NCBI GenBank assembly: GCA_035454605.1
Contig: DATIGQ010000137.1
Location: 1 to 43,211 of the forward strand
DNA from: Terriglobales bacterium
GTDB lineage: Bacteria; Acidobacteriota; Terriglobia; Terriglobales; Acidobacteriaceae
DNA: 43,211 bases
Direction of reading: 5' to 3'
Below are positions 31,387 to 39,581 of this stretch, piece by piece (within the stretch, counting starts at the first letter, position 1; every line of letters starts with the position of its first letter). The notes under the pieces were generated by a model. It did not search any database. It was not told the origin of the DNA and saw nothing but the letters and a program-made list of their open reading frames with translations. The position numbers and the translations under genes are program-made.

Positions 31387-32055
31387 ATGGACAAAAGCCA
31401 AAAGATCCGTATCTTGCTCGCCGACGACCACGCCATCTTCCGCGACGGGTTGAAGAGACTGCTGGAGGCCGAACCGGACATGCAGGTGATCGGCGAGGCG
31501 GCTGACGGCGCCGAGGCGTTGAAGCTGGCCAAACAGCTCAAGCCGGATGTCTTGCTGCTCGACCTGGCCATGCCTCGCATGCCGGGGATGACGACCCTGC
31601 GCCAGTTGGCCGACAGCGCAGTGCCGGTGCGCACCATGGTGCTGGCGGCGGCGGTGGGCAAGGAACAGATTGTCGAGGCCCTGCAACTCGGGGCCCGGGG
31701 CGTGGTGCTGAAGGAGTCCGCGACCGAGCTGCTGTTGAAGAGCATCCGGACGGTGATGTCCGGACAGTTCTGGGTGGGCCGGGAGAGCGTCAACGACCTG
31801 GTTCAGTATTTGCGCGCCGCCCTGGCGCCCGGCGCCGAGGGACGCAAGAAGAACTTCGGCCTCACCCGCCGTGAGCTGGAGATCGTGGCCACGATCGTGG
31901 CCGGCCTCACCAACAAGGACATCGCGCAGAAATTCACCATCTCCGAAGACACCGTGAAGCACCACCTCACCAACATCTTCGACAAGCTGGGTGTCTCCAC
32001 GCGCCTGGAGCTGGCGCTGTTCGCCATCAATCACAACCTGGTGGATGTGGGATAA
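31387..32055 (+). CDS. NarL/FixJ-family response regulator
   Basis: A 222-residue response regulator, partner of the kinase encoded just upstream. The receiver has the acidic pair D13/D14, the phospho-acceptor D59 in LLLDLAMPRMPG and the lysine in VVLKES. A LuxR-type helix-turn-helix lies at the C-terminus (LTRRELEIVATIVAGLTNKD, then SEDTVKHHLTNIFDKLGV). In the receiver, the segment after the acceptor reads LAAAVG where a conserved T/S is usual (LTA/LSA), so the switch residue may be changed. The ATG directly follows the kinase stop codon TAA. Target genes are not identifiable. Confidence 0.92.
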   Translation: MDKSQKIRILLADDHAIFRDGLKRLLEAEPDMQVIGEAADGAEALKLAKQLKPDVLLLDLAMPRMPGMTTLRQLADSAVPVRTMVLAAAVGKEQIVEALQLGARGVVLKESATELLLKSIRTVMSGQFWVGRESVNDLVQYLRAALAPGAEGRKKNFGLTRRELEIVATIVAGLTNKDIAQKFTISEDTVKHHLTNIFDKLGVSTRLELALFAINHNLVDVG

Positions 32056-32118
32056 GGGAGATGGCCTCGACCAGCGGCCCGCCGGTCGCCTAGCAGCAAG
32101 TCGTGAGCGACCAAGCCC

Positions 32119-32577
32119 TCAGCACTCAGCAGACACATGCTGAAGGCGCAGAGCGGCGGGCCGGCGACCGTCCGGCGGGATCTCACGAATCTCGCGGATG
32201 CGTGAGGTCACGATGGGGACGCGATAGTCCGGGTGGCGAAATTCCAGCCGCATGCCGCGGCCGATGAACGCCACCTTCAGCATCGACCCGCCCCAGTTCG
32301 AGCCCAGGATGCGCACCGGCACCGGAGCCGGACAGAAGTCCGGGTGCCCGGAAATCCACATCTCGGTTTCTTCCTGCCCGCGCCTCTGGACGGTGTAGAA
32401 GTGGTTCTGCGTGGTGATTTCGAGCCCGCTTTCCGGGGGAAGATCCGCTAAGTAGACGCCGCCCTCCACCTCCGACCGAATGATGTTGCGGTTGATGGCA
32501 TCGCTCAGGTTGGGATGCGGCGAGAACAAGTCGGACGACGGCGGAACCGGAGCCTGGGTGCGCACGGACCCTCCCAT
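32119..32577 (-). CDS. Small protein of unknown function
   Basis: A 152-residue soluble protein I cannot assign to a named family. The N-terminal 25 residues are low in complexity ([10 protein letters not shown]). The rest is rich in strands, with a compact motif-rich core: [19 protein letters not shown], then [20 protein letters not shown], then [20 protein letters not shown]. The density of Gly, Pro and aromatic residues suggests a folded beta domain. I start at the ATG at 32577, because CATAAT (32592-32597, minus strand) lies 14 bases upstream and the frame before it has no features. It is convergent with the NarL-type regulator gene. Confidence 0.6.
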   Translation of the reverse strand: MGGSVRTQAPVPPSSDLFSPHPNLSDAINRNIIRSEVEGGVYLADLPPESGLEITTQNHFYTVQRRGQEETEMWISGHPDFCPAPVPVRILGSNWGGSMLKVAFIGRGMRLEFRHPDYRVPIVTSRIREIREIPPDGRRPAALRLQHVSAEC

Positions 32578-32591
32578 AGCGGGACTCTCGA

Positions 32592-32597
32592 TTATGA
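32592..32597 (-). promoter_or_regulatory. -10 box of the small unknown gene
   Basis: CATAAT on the minus strand ends 14 bases before the ATG at 32577, giving a leader of roughly 7 bases. Confidence 0.35.
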
Positions 32598-32987
32598 TGC
32601 GGTGAGCCGGCTTCAGGCAACCGGCGGCGCGGGAACTAACCCTGCCAAACGAAGGCAGCCCTGCCGAGCATTCAGCGCCCCACAATCAACATGCGCCGGC
32701 GGGTAATAGCAACGGCTTGGAAGGCCCGCCCAAGGGAATCATGGTCGCGGGCAGTATGGTGTCAACGGAATGGCCCGAGTCCATCGCAAGCCTCTTGGGG
32801 CGACCACAACCAGTAACAGAAGTAATTGGCTGCTTGCATCTTGCTGAAACTAAATAGGTTATCTGTCCCACCTCCGTGCCATGGGTAACCAGACCGGTGG
32901 GCGATTTTCGAATCTCCCAGGGTGCCTCATCCTCTGTGCATCCCCAGCAAGGCTTGGCCTCTACCCCTAGGAGCCAGCCCCAGAAAC

Positions 32988-33036
32988 GGGCTTCGGCCCC
33001 GGGGTTAGTTCAGAGCCGGCTGATCCGGCTGAGGAG
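32988..33036 (+). promoter_or_regulatory. Structured leader before the secreted protein gene
   Basis: GGGC-TTCG-GCCC (32988-32999) is a hairpin with a UUCG tetraloop. AGCCGG (33014-33019) pairs with CCGGCT (33025-33030), ending directly before the GAGGAGG ribosome-binding site (33031-33037). The two stems would shape the 5' leader and could affect translation. Confidence 0.45.
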
Positions 33037-33046
33037 GAAGTAGGCA

Positions 33047-34129
33047 ATGAGAAACAGAGTGAAATTCACAGTCCTGGCGCTGGCGCTCCTGCTGGCCGTG
33101 GCGAGTAGAACAGCTGGGGCGAAGGATTCGATTTCGGTCACAGTGGAGAACGCGAGTGGCTCGCCGGTGATCGTGAACAATGGCCAGGCGGTGGGAACGA
33201 TCCAGCTCTTCTACACCGTGAATGCTTATCAGTTCCCGGTCGGGGAGTTTGCCACCTTCGACGTGAACTGGATGAATAACGTGGGTTCACCGGCGACCAA
33301 CTATGGCTCGGGTGTCGCTTTCAACCTGCTCCAGAGTCAGCAGGGCGGGAACGTGGAGCTTTCTCCTGATCCCGCCAGCTTTACGCTGACGGCGGCGGGA
33401 CAGAGTGGCGTCTCGACGGTGACCGTGTCCATTACCAACGACAACGAGGGCAACCCGCCTCCTAGCGCCGACGGCACCGACCTGGTGGGCAACCTGAAGC
33501 TGGACGCCGGCTCGAAAGTGGGGACGGTCACCAACATTCAGGTGCACATTCTCCTGGCGCATCCCACGAACTGTTTGAAGGTTTACAACTTCGTGACCGA
33601 TCAGGATTTCAGCGTGGGTATGCTCAGCACCACGAACATGACCGTGCCCTCGCATGGCATGAACGCAGGAAAGGTAACGGGCACTCAACCCGGACAGTAC
33701 TCGGACAACGTGTTGATTGCCAACACGTGTGCGACCGACCAGTCGTTTGACTTGGGGATTGTGCTCGATTCCAGTTTCACAACCAATCCTGGTCCCCCGT
33801 CACAGGGCAATGCGGTGCTGAGCTACTCTGCGACTGGGGAGTTCGACACATCGACCTTCGACATTCTGGCCTTTGGCACGGGGACTGAAAACCAGCAGAA
33901 CCTTTGCCTGCAGAACGTAACCGTCGCCGCGGGCGACAGCTTCCTGGTCACGGTGCATTCCAAGGTGAAAAACAGCTGGCCACAGAGTTCGCTGCCCGGC
34001 GACAGGAGCTTCGACTTCTCCGCCAGCCTGTATCAGAACGTGAACTCGGGCTGCACGGGACAGCTGGATTCCCTGGCTTCCCCGAACCCGGCCACGTTCA
34101 CGTTACCTTTCACCATAAACGGCAACTAA
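33047..34129 (+). CDS. Secreted beta-rich protein of unknown function
   Basis: A 360-residue protein with a clear signal peptide (residues 1-25, hydrophobic VLALALLLAVA, cleavage after AGA). The mature part is rich in Thr, Ser, Asn and Gly, with many short strands (ISVTVENASGSPVIVNNGQ; TVTVSITNDNEG; VQVH-like NIQVHILLAHP). This suggests immunoglobulin-like or cupredoxin-like surface domains. Three or four cysteines (in PTNCLKVY, NTCATDQ, NLCLQN and NSGCTGQ) could form disulphides. I do not recognise the family. It has its own terminator downstream and a structured leader upstream, so it is probably a separate, perhaps abundant, transcript. Confidence 0.65.
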   Translation: MRNRVKFTVLALALLLAVASRTAGAKDSISVTVENASGSPVIVNNGQAVGTIQLFYTVNAYQFPVGEFATFDVNWMNNVGSPATNYGSGVAFNLLQSQQGGNVELSPDPASFTLTAAGQSGVSTVTVSITNDNEGNPPPSADGTDLVGNLKLDAGSKVGTVTNIQVHILLAHPTNCLKVYNFVTDQDFSVGMLSTTNMTVPSHGMNAGKVTGTQPGQYSDNVLIANTCATDQSFDLGIVLDSSFTTNPGPPSQGNAVLSYSATGEFDTSTFDILAFGTGTENQQNLCLQNVTVAAGDSFLVTVHSKVKNSWPQSSLPGDRSFDFSASLYQNVNSGCTGQLDSLASPNPATFTLPFTINGN

Positions 34130-34152
34130 GACAGCGAGAATCATCTCGTATC

Positions 34153-34188
34153 CCGGCCGTCCCATCACGTGGGACGGCCGGCTTTTCT
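34153..34188 (+). terminator. Intrinsic terminator of the secreted protein gene
   Basis: CCGGCCGTCCCA (34153-34164) and TGGGACGGCCGG (34170-34181) form a perfect 12-bp stem with a 5-base loop, followed by CTTTTCTT. This is a textbook rho-independent terminator. Confidence 0.9.
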
Positions 34189-34241
34189 TGGCCACGGGCG
34201 GCACGCACGGTTGAGCATCTTGGTTCATAGCACGTTAGTGC

Positions 34242-34269
34242 CAATCGGAGTTCCACTCCCGTCCGATTG
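34242..34269. repeat. Inverted repeat upstream of the first PilZ gene
   Basis: CAATCGGA (34242-34249) and TCCGATTG (34262-34269) are perfect 8-base arms with a 12-base spacer, about 70 bases before the ATG at 34337. It may be an operator or an RNA hairpin; no function is evident. Confidence 0.4.
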
Positions 34270-34336
34270 ACCCACGCCCAAGTCGCTTCTAATCTCGAAA
34301 TAACACTCCGCTCCGGGCGAGCCGGTTTCCCCCAGG

Positions 34337-34708
34337 ATGCGGCCGGAGGGCATTTTGGAACTGAAACAGGAGTGGGAGCGCGGACAACCTCGTGCCCGCC
34401 GCTTTATGCTGGACCTCCCGGTGCGCTACCGGGCGGTGGGCGAGGCCGATTGGCATCATGCCCGCAGCGAGAACATCAGTTGCTCCGGCATCCTGTTCCG
34501 CGCACCGCAACTGGTGGAGCCCAGCACCCTGGTCGAAATCATCTTCCGCCTGGAGGTGGATGTGGTGGAGGAGAGTTCCCCCGAGGTGTATTGCATGGGC
34601 GAGGTCGTCCGAAAAGTCAGTCCCCACGCCGGGGATCCCATGCCGGGCCTGGCCGTTCGCATCAACGATTACCAATTTCCGAACGATTTACAGGTCGGCC
34701 GGGCGTAA
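34337..34708 (+). CDS. PilZ-domain protein (first of a tandem pair)
   Basis: A 123-residue single-domain PilZ protein. PilZ domains bind cyclic di-GMP and relay it to motility, exopolysaccharide or transcription machinery. The domain spans about residues 18-115, beginning RARRFMLDLPVRYR and containing SENISCSGILFR, the (D/N)xSxxG element. The RxxxR element is represented by the arginines in RARR/VRYR. A later strand reads VYCMGEVVRKVSP. No output domain is attached. A gene of nearly the same design begins 137 bases downstream. The intervening DNA shows no promoter I can identify. Confidence 0.85.
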   Translation: MRPEGILELKQEWERGQPRARRFMLDLPVRYRAVGEADWHHARSENISCSGILFRAPQLVEPSTLVEIIFRLEVDVVEESSPEVYCMGEVVRKVSPHAGDPMPGLAVRINDYQFPNDLQVGRA

Positions 34709-34845
34709 CGCCACCTTCGTGCCATCCTACCCCACCATTTGGGCCATTTGCAGCCGCCGCCTTAGGCCGTATTCTCGATGGTGCTGAGGCAATCGTTGTG
34801 GGCACGCCCCCAAGTGCTATTCGATGGCAGTTCAGGGACGGTCCA

Positions 34846-35199
34846 ATGCAAGCAATGGAAAACAGTGCTCAAGTAAGGGACAGGGCGCGGCGGTTCGCGC
34901 TCCAGTTGCCGGTGCGTTACCGTGCGCCGGGAAACGGGGGTTGGCAAACGGCGCGCACAGAAAACGTGAGTTGCACCGGCATGCTGCTTCGCGGCGCCGA
35001 GGCGTTGGAGCCGACGGTCCCGGTCGAAGTGGTTCTGGTGCTCGAGATGGACGCCATCGGCACCGTGTCCACCGAGGTCCTGTGCGTGGGCAAGGTCGTC
35101 CGCAAGGTGCAACCCGGTGGCCGGACAGACATGCCGGGCGTCGCGGTCCACATTGACGATTACCGTTTTCCCGGCGAATGGCCGGTGGCTCAGGCATAA
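34846..35199 (+). CDS. PilZ-domain protein (second of a tandem pair)
   Basis: A 117-residue PilZ protein, clearly a duplicate of the gene at 34337. Both share RARRF, LPVRYRA, a W..AR.ENxSCxG element, EV.C.G.VVRKV and MPG.AV.I.DY.FP. The c-di-GMP contact elements are ARRF/VRYR and ENVSCTGML. I start at the ATG at 34846; an ATG at 34855 is also possible. The frame is open for about 190 codons before it, but that stretch overlaps the first PilZ gene in another frame and is not conserved-looking. A strong terminator follows the stop by 37 bases. The pair may bind c-di-GMP with different affinity or partners. Confidence 0.82.
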   Translation: MQAMENSAQVRDRARRFALQLPVRYRAPGNGGWQTARTENVSCTGMLLRGAEALEPTVPVEVVLVLEMDAIGTVSTEVLCVGKVVRKVQPGGRTDMPGVAVHIDDYRFPGEWPVAQA

Positions 35200-35235
35200 A
35201 GGCATCGCTCCTCTCCAGGCTGGCTTCCTTCGGAT

Positions 35236-35264
35236 GGGGCCCCAAGTCGGGGCCCCTTTTTCTT
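35236..35264 (+). terminator. Intrinsic terminator after the PilZ pair
   Basis: GGGGCCCC (35236-35243), loop AAGTC, and GGGGCCCC (35249-35256) form a perfect 8-bp stem followed by TTTTTCTT. Rho-independent terminator. Confidence 0.9.
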
Positions 35265-35312
35265 GCGCATGAGCCCGGAGACCGGTTTCACCCTGCACTC
35301 GTGGCACGCGGC

Positions 35313-35318
35313 TAGAAT
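35313..35318 (+). promoter_or_regulatory. -10 box 7 bases from the DUF72 gene start
   Basis: TAGAAT ends 7 bases before the ATG at 35326. Transcription should begin at or next to the start codon, which favours this start over the open frame from 35263. Confidence 0.45.
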
Positions 35319-35325
35319 GCAAGGC

Positions 35326-36279
35326 ATGGGTTCGCTGCCAGACGCAACCGGCGAGTCGCGTGCTCGCGTCTTCATTGGCCCTGCGGGCTGGTCCTATAAG
35401 GACTGGGAAGGCATTGTCTACCCGCCGGGCCTCAAGAAGCGCGAACATCCCGCCGCCTACCTGGCGCACTACTTCGATACCATCGAGATCAACACTTCGT
35501 TCTACGGCCACATCCGCCCCGAGTGGGGCAAACTGTGGTGCCGCAAGGTGAGCGAAGTCAATCCGGACTTCCTATTTACCGCCAAGCTGCACCGCTCCTT
35601 CACGCACTCGCCGCATGCCGAAGTGGAGTCCACGACCGCAGCCACCATCGCACCCGGCGTCGACGATGAAGCCCTTGCGCGGCAGGGCCTGGACGCCATT
35701 GCAGCAGCAGGGCGCCTGGGCGCGCTGCTGATCCAATTCCCGTTCTCGTTCAAGAACACCAACCAGAACCGGGAGTATGTGGAACAGTTGCTGGCGCGCT
35801 TCCACGAATACCCCCAGGTCGCGGAGGTGCGCCACTCAAGCTGGAACAACGAGGGGATCCTGCGCTACTTCGCCGAAAAAGGCGTGGCTTTCTGCAACAT
35901 CGACCAGCCGCTCATTGGGCGCTCGCTCCAACCTACCGCCTACGCCACCTCACGCCTGGGTTATGTGCGGCTGCATGGACGCAACTACGACCAGTGGTTC
36001 GACAGTCCCACGGGCGCCGATCGCTACAACTACCTCTACACCGCGCAGGAACTGGCGGGATGGGAAAAGAAAATCCGCTCGGTGGCGGGAAAGACCGACC
36101 GGGTCTTCGTGATCGCCAACAATCACTTCGAGGGCAAGGCGACCGTCAACGCGCTGCAGTTGAAGCACTCCCTGGGCGGCCAGCGGGTCGCGGCGCCGGA
36201 AACGCTGGTACAGCACTATCCCGAGCTGGAGGCGATCGCCCAACCGCAGCCCGGTTGGCTCTTTGGCACCCACGCCTGA
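35326..36279 (+). CDS. DUF72-family (TIM-barrel) protein
   Basis: A 317-residue protein of the DUF72 family, a TIM-barrel fold of unknown biochemical role found widely in bacteria. Recognisable blocks are FIGPAGWSYKDWEG near the start, TIEINTSFYG, FLFTAKLHRSFTH, ALLIQFPFSF, EVRHSSW and the YVRLHGRN segment, ending with VIANNHFEGKA. The conserved His, Glu and Asn residues suggest an active site, possibly for sugar or nucleic-acid chemistry. The frame opens at 35263, but the ATG at 35326 sits 7 bases after a -10 box and begins closest to the family start. It stands alone after the PilZ terminator. Confidence 0.88.
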   Translation: MGSLPDATGESRARVFIGPAGWSYKDWEGIVYPPGLKKREHPAAYLAHYFDTIEINTSFYGHIRPEWGKLWCRKVSEVNPDFLFTAKLHRSFTHSPHAEVESTTAATIAPGVDDEALARQGLDAIAAAGRLGALLIQFPFSFKNTNQNREYVEQLLARFHEYPQVAEVRHSSWNNEGILRYFAEKGVAFCNIDQPLIGRSLQPTAYATSRLGYVRLHGRNYDQWFDSPTGADRYNYLYTAQELAGWEKKIRSVAGKTDRVFVIANNHFEGKATVNALQLKHSLGGQRVAAPETLVQHYPELEAIAQPQPGWLFGTHA

Positions 36280-36386
36280 CCGCTTCGTCCCAGCCAACGG
36301 AGCCGGCGGGGAACCCGCCTCACCTTCCGCGCGTATTCCCGTCTAAGAAGGGCAGAGGGACGGGGAGCAAAGGAAGGTTCAAGGCA

Positions 36387-36503
36387 ATGAGCGGCGAATA
36401 TAACCAGATCATCGACAACATGGCCGTGCGGCTCACGCTGATCGTAGTTGGCTTTGCGCTGTGGGCAGCGGCGTCAGTGGGACTCCTCGCCCTGGCGGTA
36501 TAG
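36387..36503 (+). CDS. 38-residue single-span membrane peptide
   Basis: A short gene of 38 codons: a polar start (SGEYNQIIDNMAVR) followed by one hydrophobic helix (LTLIVVGFALWAAASVGLLA) and almost no tail. AAGGAAGG lies about 9 bases before the ATG at 36387. Its stop ends 3 bases before the convergent ispG stop. Small hydrophobic proteins of this form often tune larger membrane complexes, but no partner is evident. The call rests on the ribosome-binding site and the clean single-helix pattern. Confidence 0.5.
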   Translation: MSGEYNQIIDNMAVRLTLIVVGFALWAAASVGLLALAV

Positions 36504-36505
36504 CG

Positions 36506-37747
<1,242 letters not shown>

Positions 37748-37754
37748 GTACTTA

Positions 37755-37760
37755 AGTTTA
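37755..37760 (-). promoter_or_regulatory. -10 box 7 bases from the ispG start
   Basis: TAAACT on the minus strand ends 7 bases before the ATG at 37747. A leaderless ispG transcript is predicted. Confidence 0.35.
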
Positions 37761-37831
37761 GCATGTGGCTTTGCACCGCTTGTTTCGGGGCAACCCACGG
37801 ATATCCTGCTGAATCCTAGAGTGTTATGCCA

Positions 37832-37863
37832 CAGCGTTCATCCTGTTGATGGCTGGAACGCTG
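37832..37863. repeat. Inverted repeat in the ispG / lipoprotein divergent region
   Basis: CAGCGTTC (37832-37839) and GAACGCTG (37856-37863) are perfect 8-base arms with a 16-base spacer, about midway between the two divergent genes. It is an operator or hairpin candidate. Confidence 0.4.
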
Positions 37864-37947
37864 GGTCGCAATACTAGAGGACGCTGGGAACAGGTTCGAT
37901 GCTTCAGTCCGCTTTCATAGACTTTTCTCCCGTGATAGGCTCAAGGA

Positions 37948-38027
37948 CGGCTTTTCGATTCTCTCCGGGAACGTTCCCCGCCTCCTCCTCGAAAACCGCC
38001 GCGCGAAGACCGCGACCAAGGAGGTCG
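37948..38027 (+). promoter_or_regulatory. Nested hairpins and SD-containing stem-loop in the DUF4382 gene leader
   Basis: CGG.TTTTCGA (37948-37958) pairs with TCGAAAACCG (37989-37998). Inside this lies the 12-base palindrome GGGAACGTTCCC (37967-37978). Then CGACC (38013-38017) pairs with GGTCG (38023-38027), with AAGGA of the Shine-Dalgarno sequence in the loop, 4 bases before the ATG at 38032. Translation could be controlled by this structure. Confidence 0.5.
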
Positions 38028-38031
38028 TTTC

Positions 38032-39462
38032 ATGAAACAGGAAAAACACGCATTCATTGTCATTCTGGCTTTGATCTCGCTGGTGGCTGCGGGCACAATC
38101 CTGCTGGCCTGCAGCAGCAAGGGCGAAATCACCATCGACCCCAACAAGACAGGGACCGTAACCACGAACGTGAGCGATCCCGCCACCTGCGAGGCGCCCC
38201 AAGGTCCCTATAGCCACGTTTGGGTGACCATCAAGGACGTCAAGATCCACTCCAGTTCGACCGCCGATGCCAGTGCCTCGGACTGGATCGACTTGACTCC
38301 CGACCTTCCCGCCAACCCGAAGCAAGTCGACCTGCTCGCGGCAGGCAACGCGCAGTGCTTCCTGGCCACGCTGGCGCCCGGCACCGTGATTACGGCCGGC
38401 ACCTACCAGCAGATCCGGGTGATTCTGCTGGACAACACTTCCGGAGCCACGGTCCCCGGAAACCAGTGCACGGGCAGCGCCGCCAACTGCGTGGTGCTCG
38501 CCGCCGATGGCAGTGTGCACACCCTGCAGCTTTCCAGCGAGGCCCAGACCGGCATCAAGATCCCTTCCGGCCAGCTCGCCGGCGGCAGTTTCGTGGTCGA
38601 GGAAAACCAGACTTCTACCCTGAACATCGACTTCAATGCCTGCTCCTCGATTGTGATCCAGGGCAACGGGCAGTTCCGCCTCAAGCCCGTGTTGCATGCG
38701 GGTGAGGTCAACACCACCAACAACGCCATCAGCGGGACGGTGGTGGACTCCGCGACCGGCCTGCCCATCTCGGGCGGCAACATTGTGGTGGCGCTGGAAC
38801 AGAACGTGAGCGGGATAGACCGCGTAATCATGCAGACGACGGCAGATTCCAACGGCGCCTTCACTTTCTGTCCGGTCCTGCCTGGCACCTATGACGTCGT
38901 GGTGGCCGCGGTCGATGGCTCTAACAACGCCTTCGCAGCCACAGTGACCACCGGCGTCCAGCCAGGCAACAGCCTGGGTAATGTTCCCCTGGTTACCACG
39001 GCGGGAGCTGCGGCCTCCATCGCAGGCCAAGTGACGACGACCACGGGGGCTGCCGGGACGGCCGCGGACATTCAGCTCTCCGCGTTGCAGCCTATCCCGG
39101 GCCAGGCGCTCAGCATTACGGTGCCGCTGCCGGCGCAGTCGGCCACCATGCTGAGCTTCCCCACGGCCTCCGATGCCGCCTGCCCCGTGAACACCTTCTG
39201 CGCCAGCTACACGGTGATGGTCCCCGGCGCGCACCCCAATGTGGGCGCCTTCAGCTCCGGTGGCACTACCTATACGCAGAACACGGTGGACCCGGTGGTA
39301 TTCACGGTGGAAGGGAAGGCGTTCTTGCCGATGTCCGGCGGAACCGAGAGCTGTAGTCCCTCGACTCTATCCACCAGCAACCAATCCGGCGGCGGTTCGC
39401 TCACCGTGACGCCCGCGGTCTCGCTGACTGCGGAAACGCTGGGCTTCACGGGTTGCACGTAG
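38032..39462 (+). CDS. DUF4382-type lipoprotein with carboxypeptidase-regulatory-like domain
   Basis: A 476-residue exported lipoprotein. The N-terminus has a positively charged start, a hydrophobic stretch and the lipobox LLAC (cysteine at about residue 27), then a short flexible segment. Residues about 40-225 match the DUF4382 domain (VWVTIKDVKIHSS, DWIDLTP, then LLAAGNAQCFLATL and YQQIRVILLD). A carboxypeptidase-regulatory-like beta-sandwich follows (about 235-320: ISGTVVDSATGLPISGGNI, NGAFTFCPVLPGTYDVVV), then a Thr/Ser/Ala-rich tail. Proteins of this kind sit on the outer surface in Acidobacteriota and relatives; their ligand is unknown. A bidirectional terminator follows. AAGGAGG precedes the ATG inside a small hairpin. 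Confidence 0.82.
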   Translation: MKQEKHAFIVILALISLVAAGTILLACSSKGEITIDPNKTGTVTTNVSDPATCEAPQGPYSHVWVTIKDVKIHSSSTADASASDWIDLTPDLPANPKQVDLLAAGNAQCFLATLAPGTVITAGTYQQIRVILLDNTSGATVPGNQCTGSAANCVVLAADGSVHTLQLSSEAQTGIKIPSGQLAGGSFVVEENQTSTLNIDFNACSSIVIQGNGQFRLKPVLHAGEVNTTNNAISGTVVDSATGLPISGGNIVVALEQNVSGIDRVIMQTTADSNGAFTFCPVLPGTYDVVVAAVDGSNNAFAATVTTGVQPGNSLGNVPLVTTAGAAASIAGQVTTTTGAAGTAADIQLSALQPIPGQALSITVPLPAQSATMLSFPTASDAACPVNTFCASYTVMVPGAHPNVGAFSSGGTTYTQNTVDPVVFTVEGKAFLPMSGGTESCSPSTLSTSNQSGGGSLTVTPAVSLTAETLGFTGCT

Positions 39463-39518
39463 TTGGGAGATTGATGATCGGGTGACTTGATGTCGTGATT
39501 GCCAGTCGGCAGGCATGA

Positions 39519-39548
39519 AAAAGGGCCGCAGGTTTCTGCGGCCCTTTT
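39519..39548. terminator. Bidirectional intrinsic terminator
   Basis: AAAAGGGCCGCAG (39519-39531) pairs perfectly with CTGCGGCCCTTTT (39536-39548) across a 4-base loop. The A run on one side and the T run on the other give a usable terminator in both directions, serving the + lipoprotein gene and the - rseP operon that converge here. Confidence 0.9.
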
Positions 39549-39581
39549 CACCCATCAAAAATCACGAAACCGCCACATCTC

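Larger units (their letters stand above)
32578..33046. other. 469-base intergenic region between divergent genes
   Basis: No convincing gene is present here. The left end holds the minus-strand promoter of the small unknown gene. The right end holds the structured leader of the secreted protein gene. The middle (about 32700-32970) is ordinary mixed sequence with an A+T-richer patch near 32830-32860. I looked for a riboswitch of the c-di-GMP type and did not see one. Confidence 0.5.

Noticed and set aside
32860-33046. Possible cyclic di-GMP riboswitch before the secreted protein
   Set aside because: I looked for the conserved receptor and tetraloop of the GEMM class and did not find them; only two simple hairpins are supported.
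34267-34845. Open frame extending upstream of the second PilZ gene
   Set aside because: It overlaps the first PilZ gene in another phase and shows no domain signal; the PilZ domain begins near the ATG at 34846.
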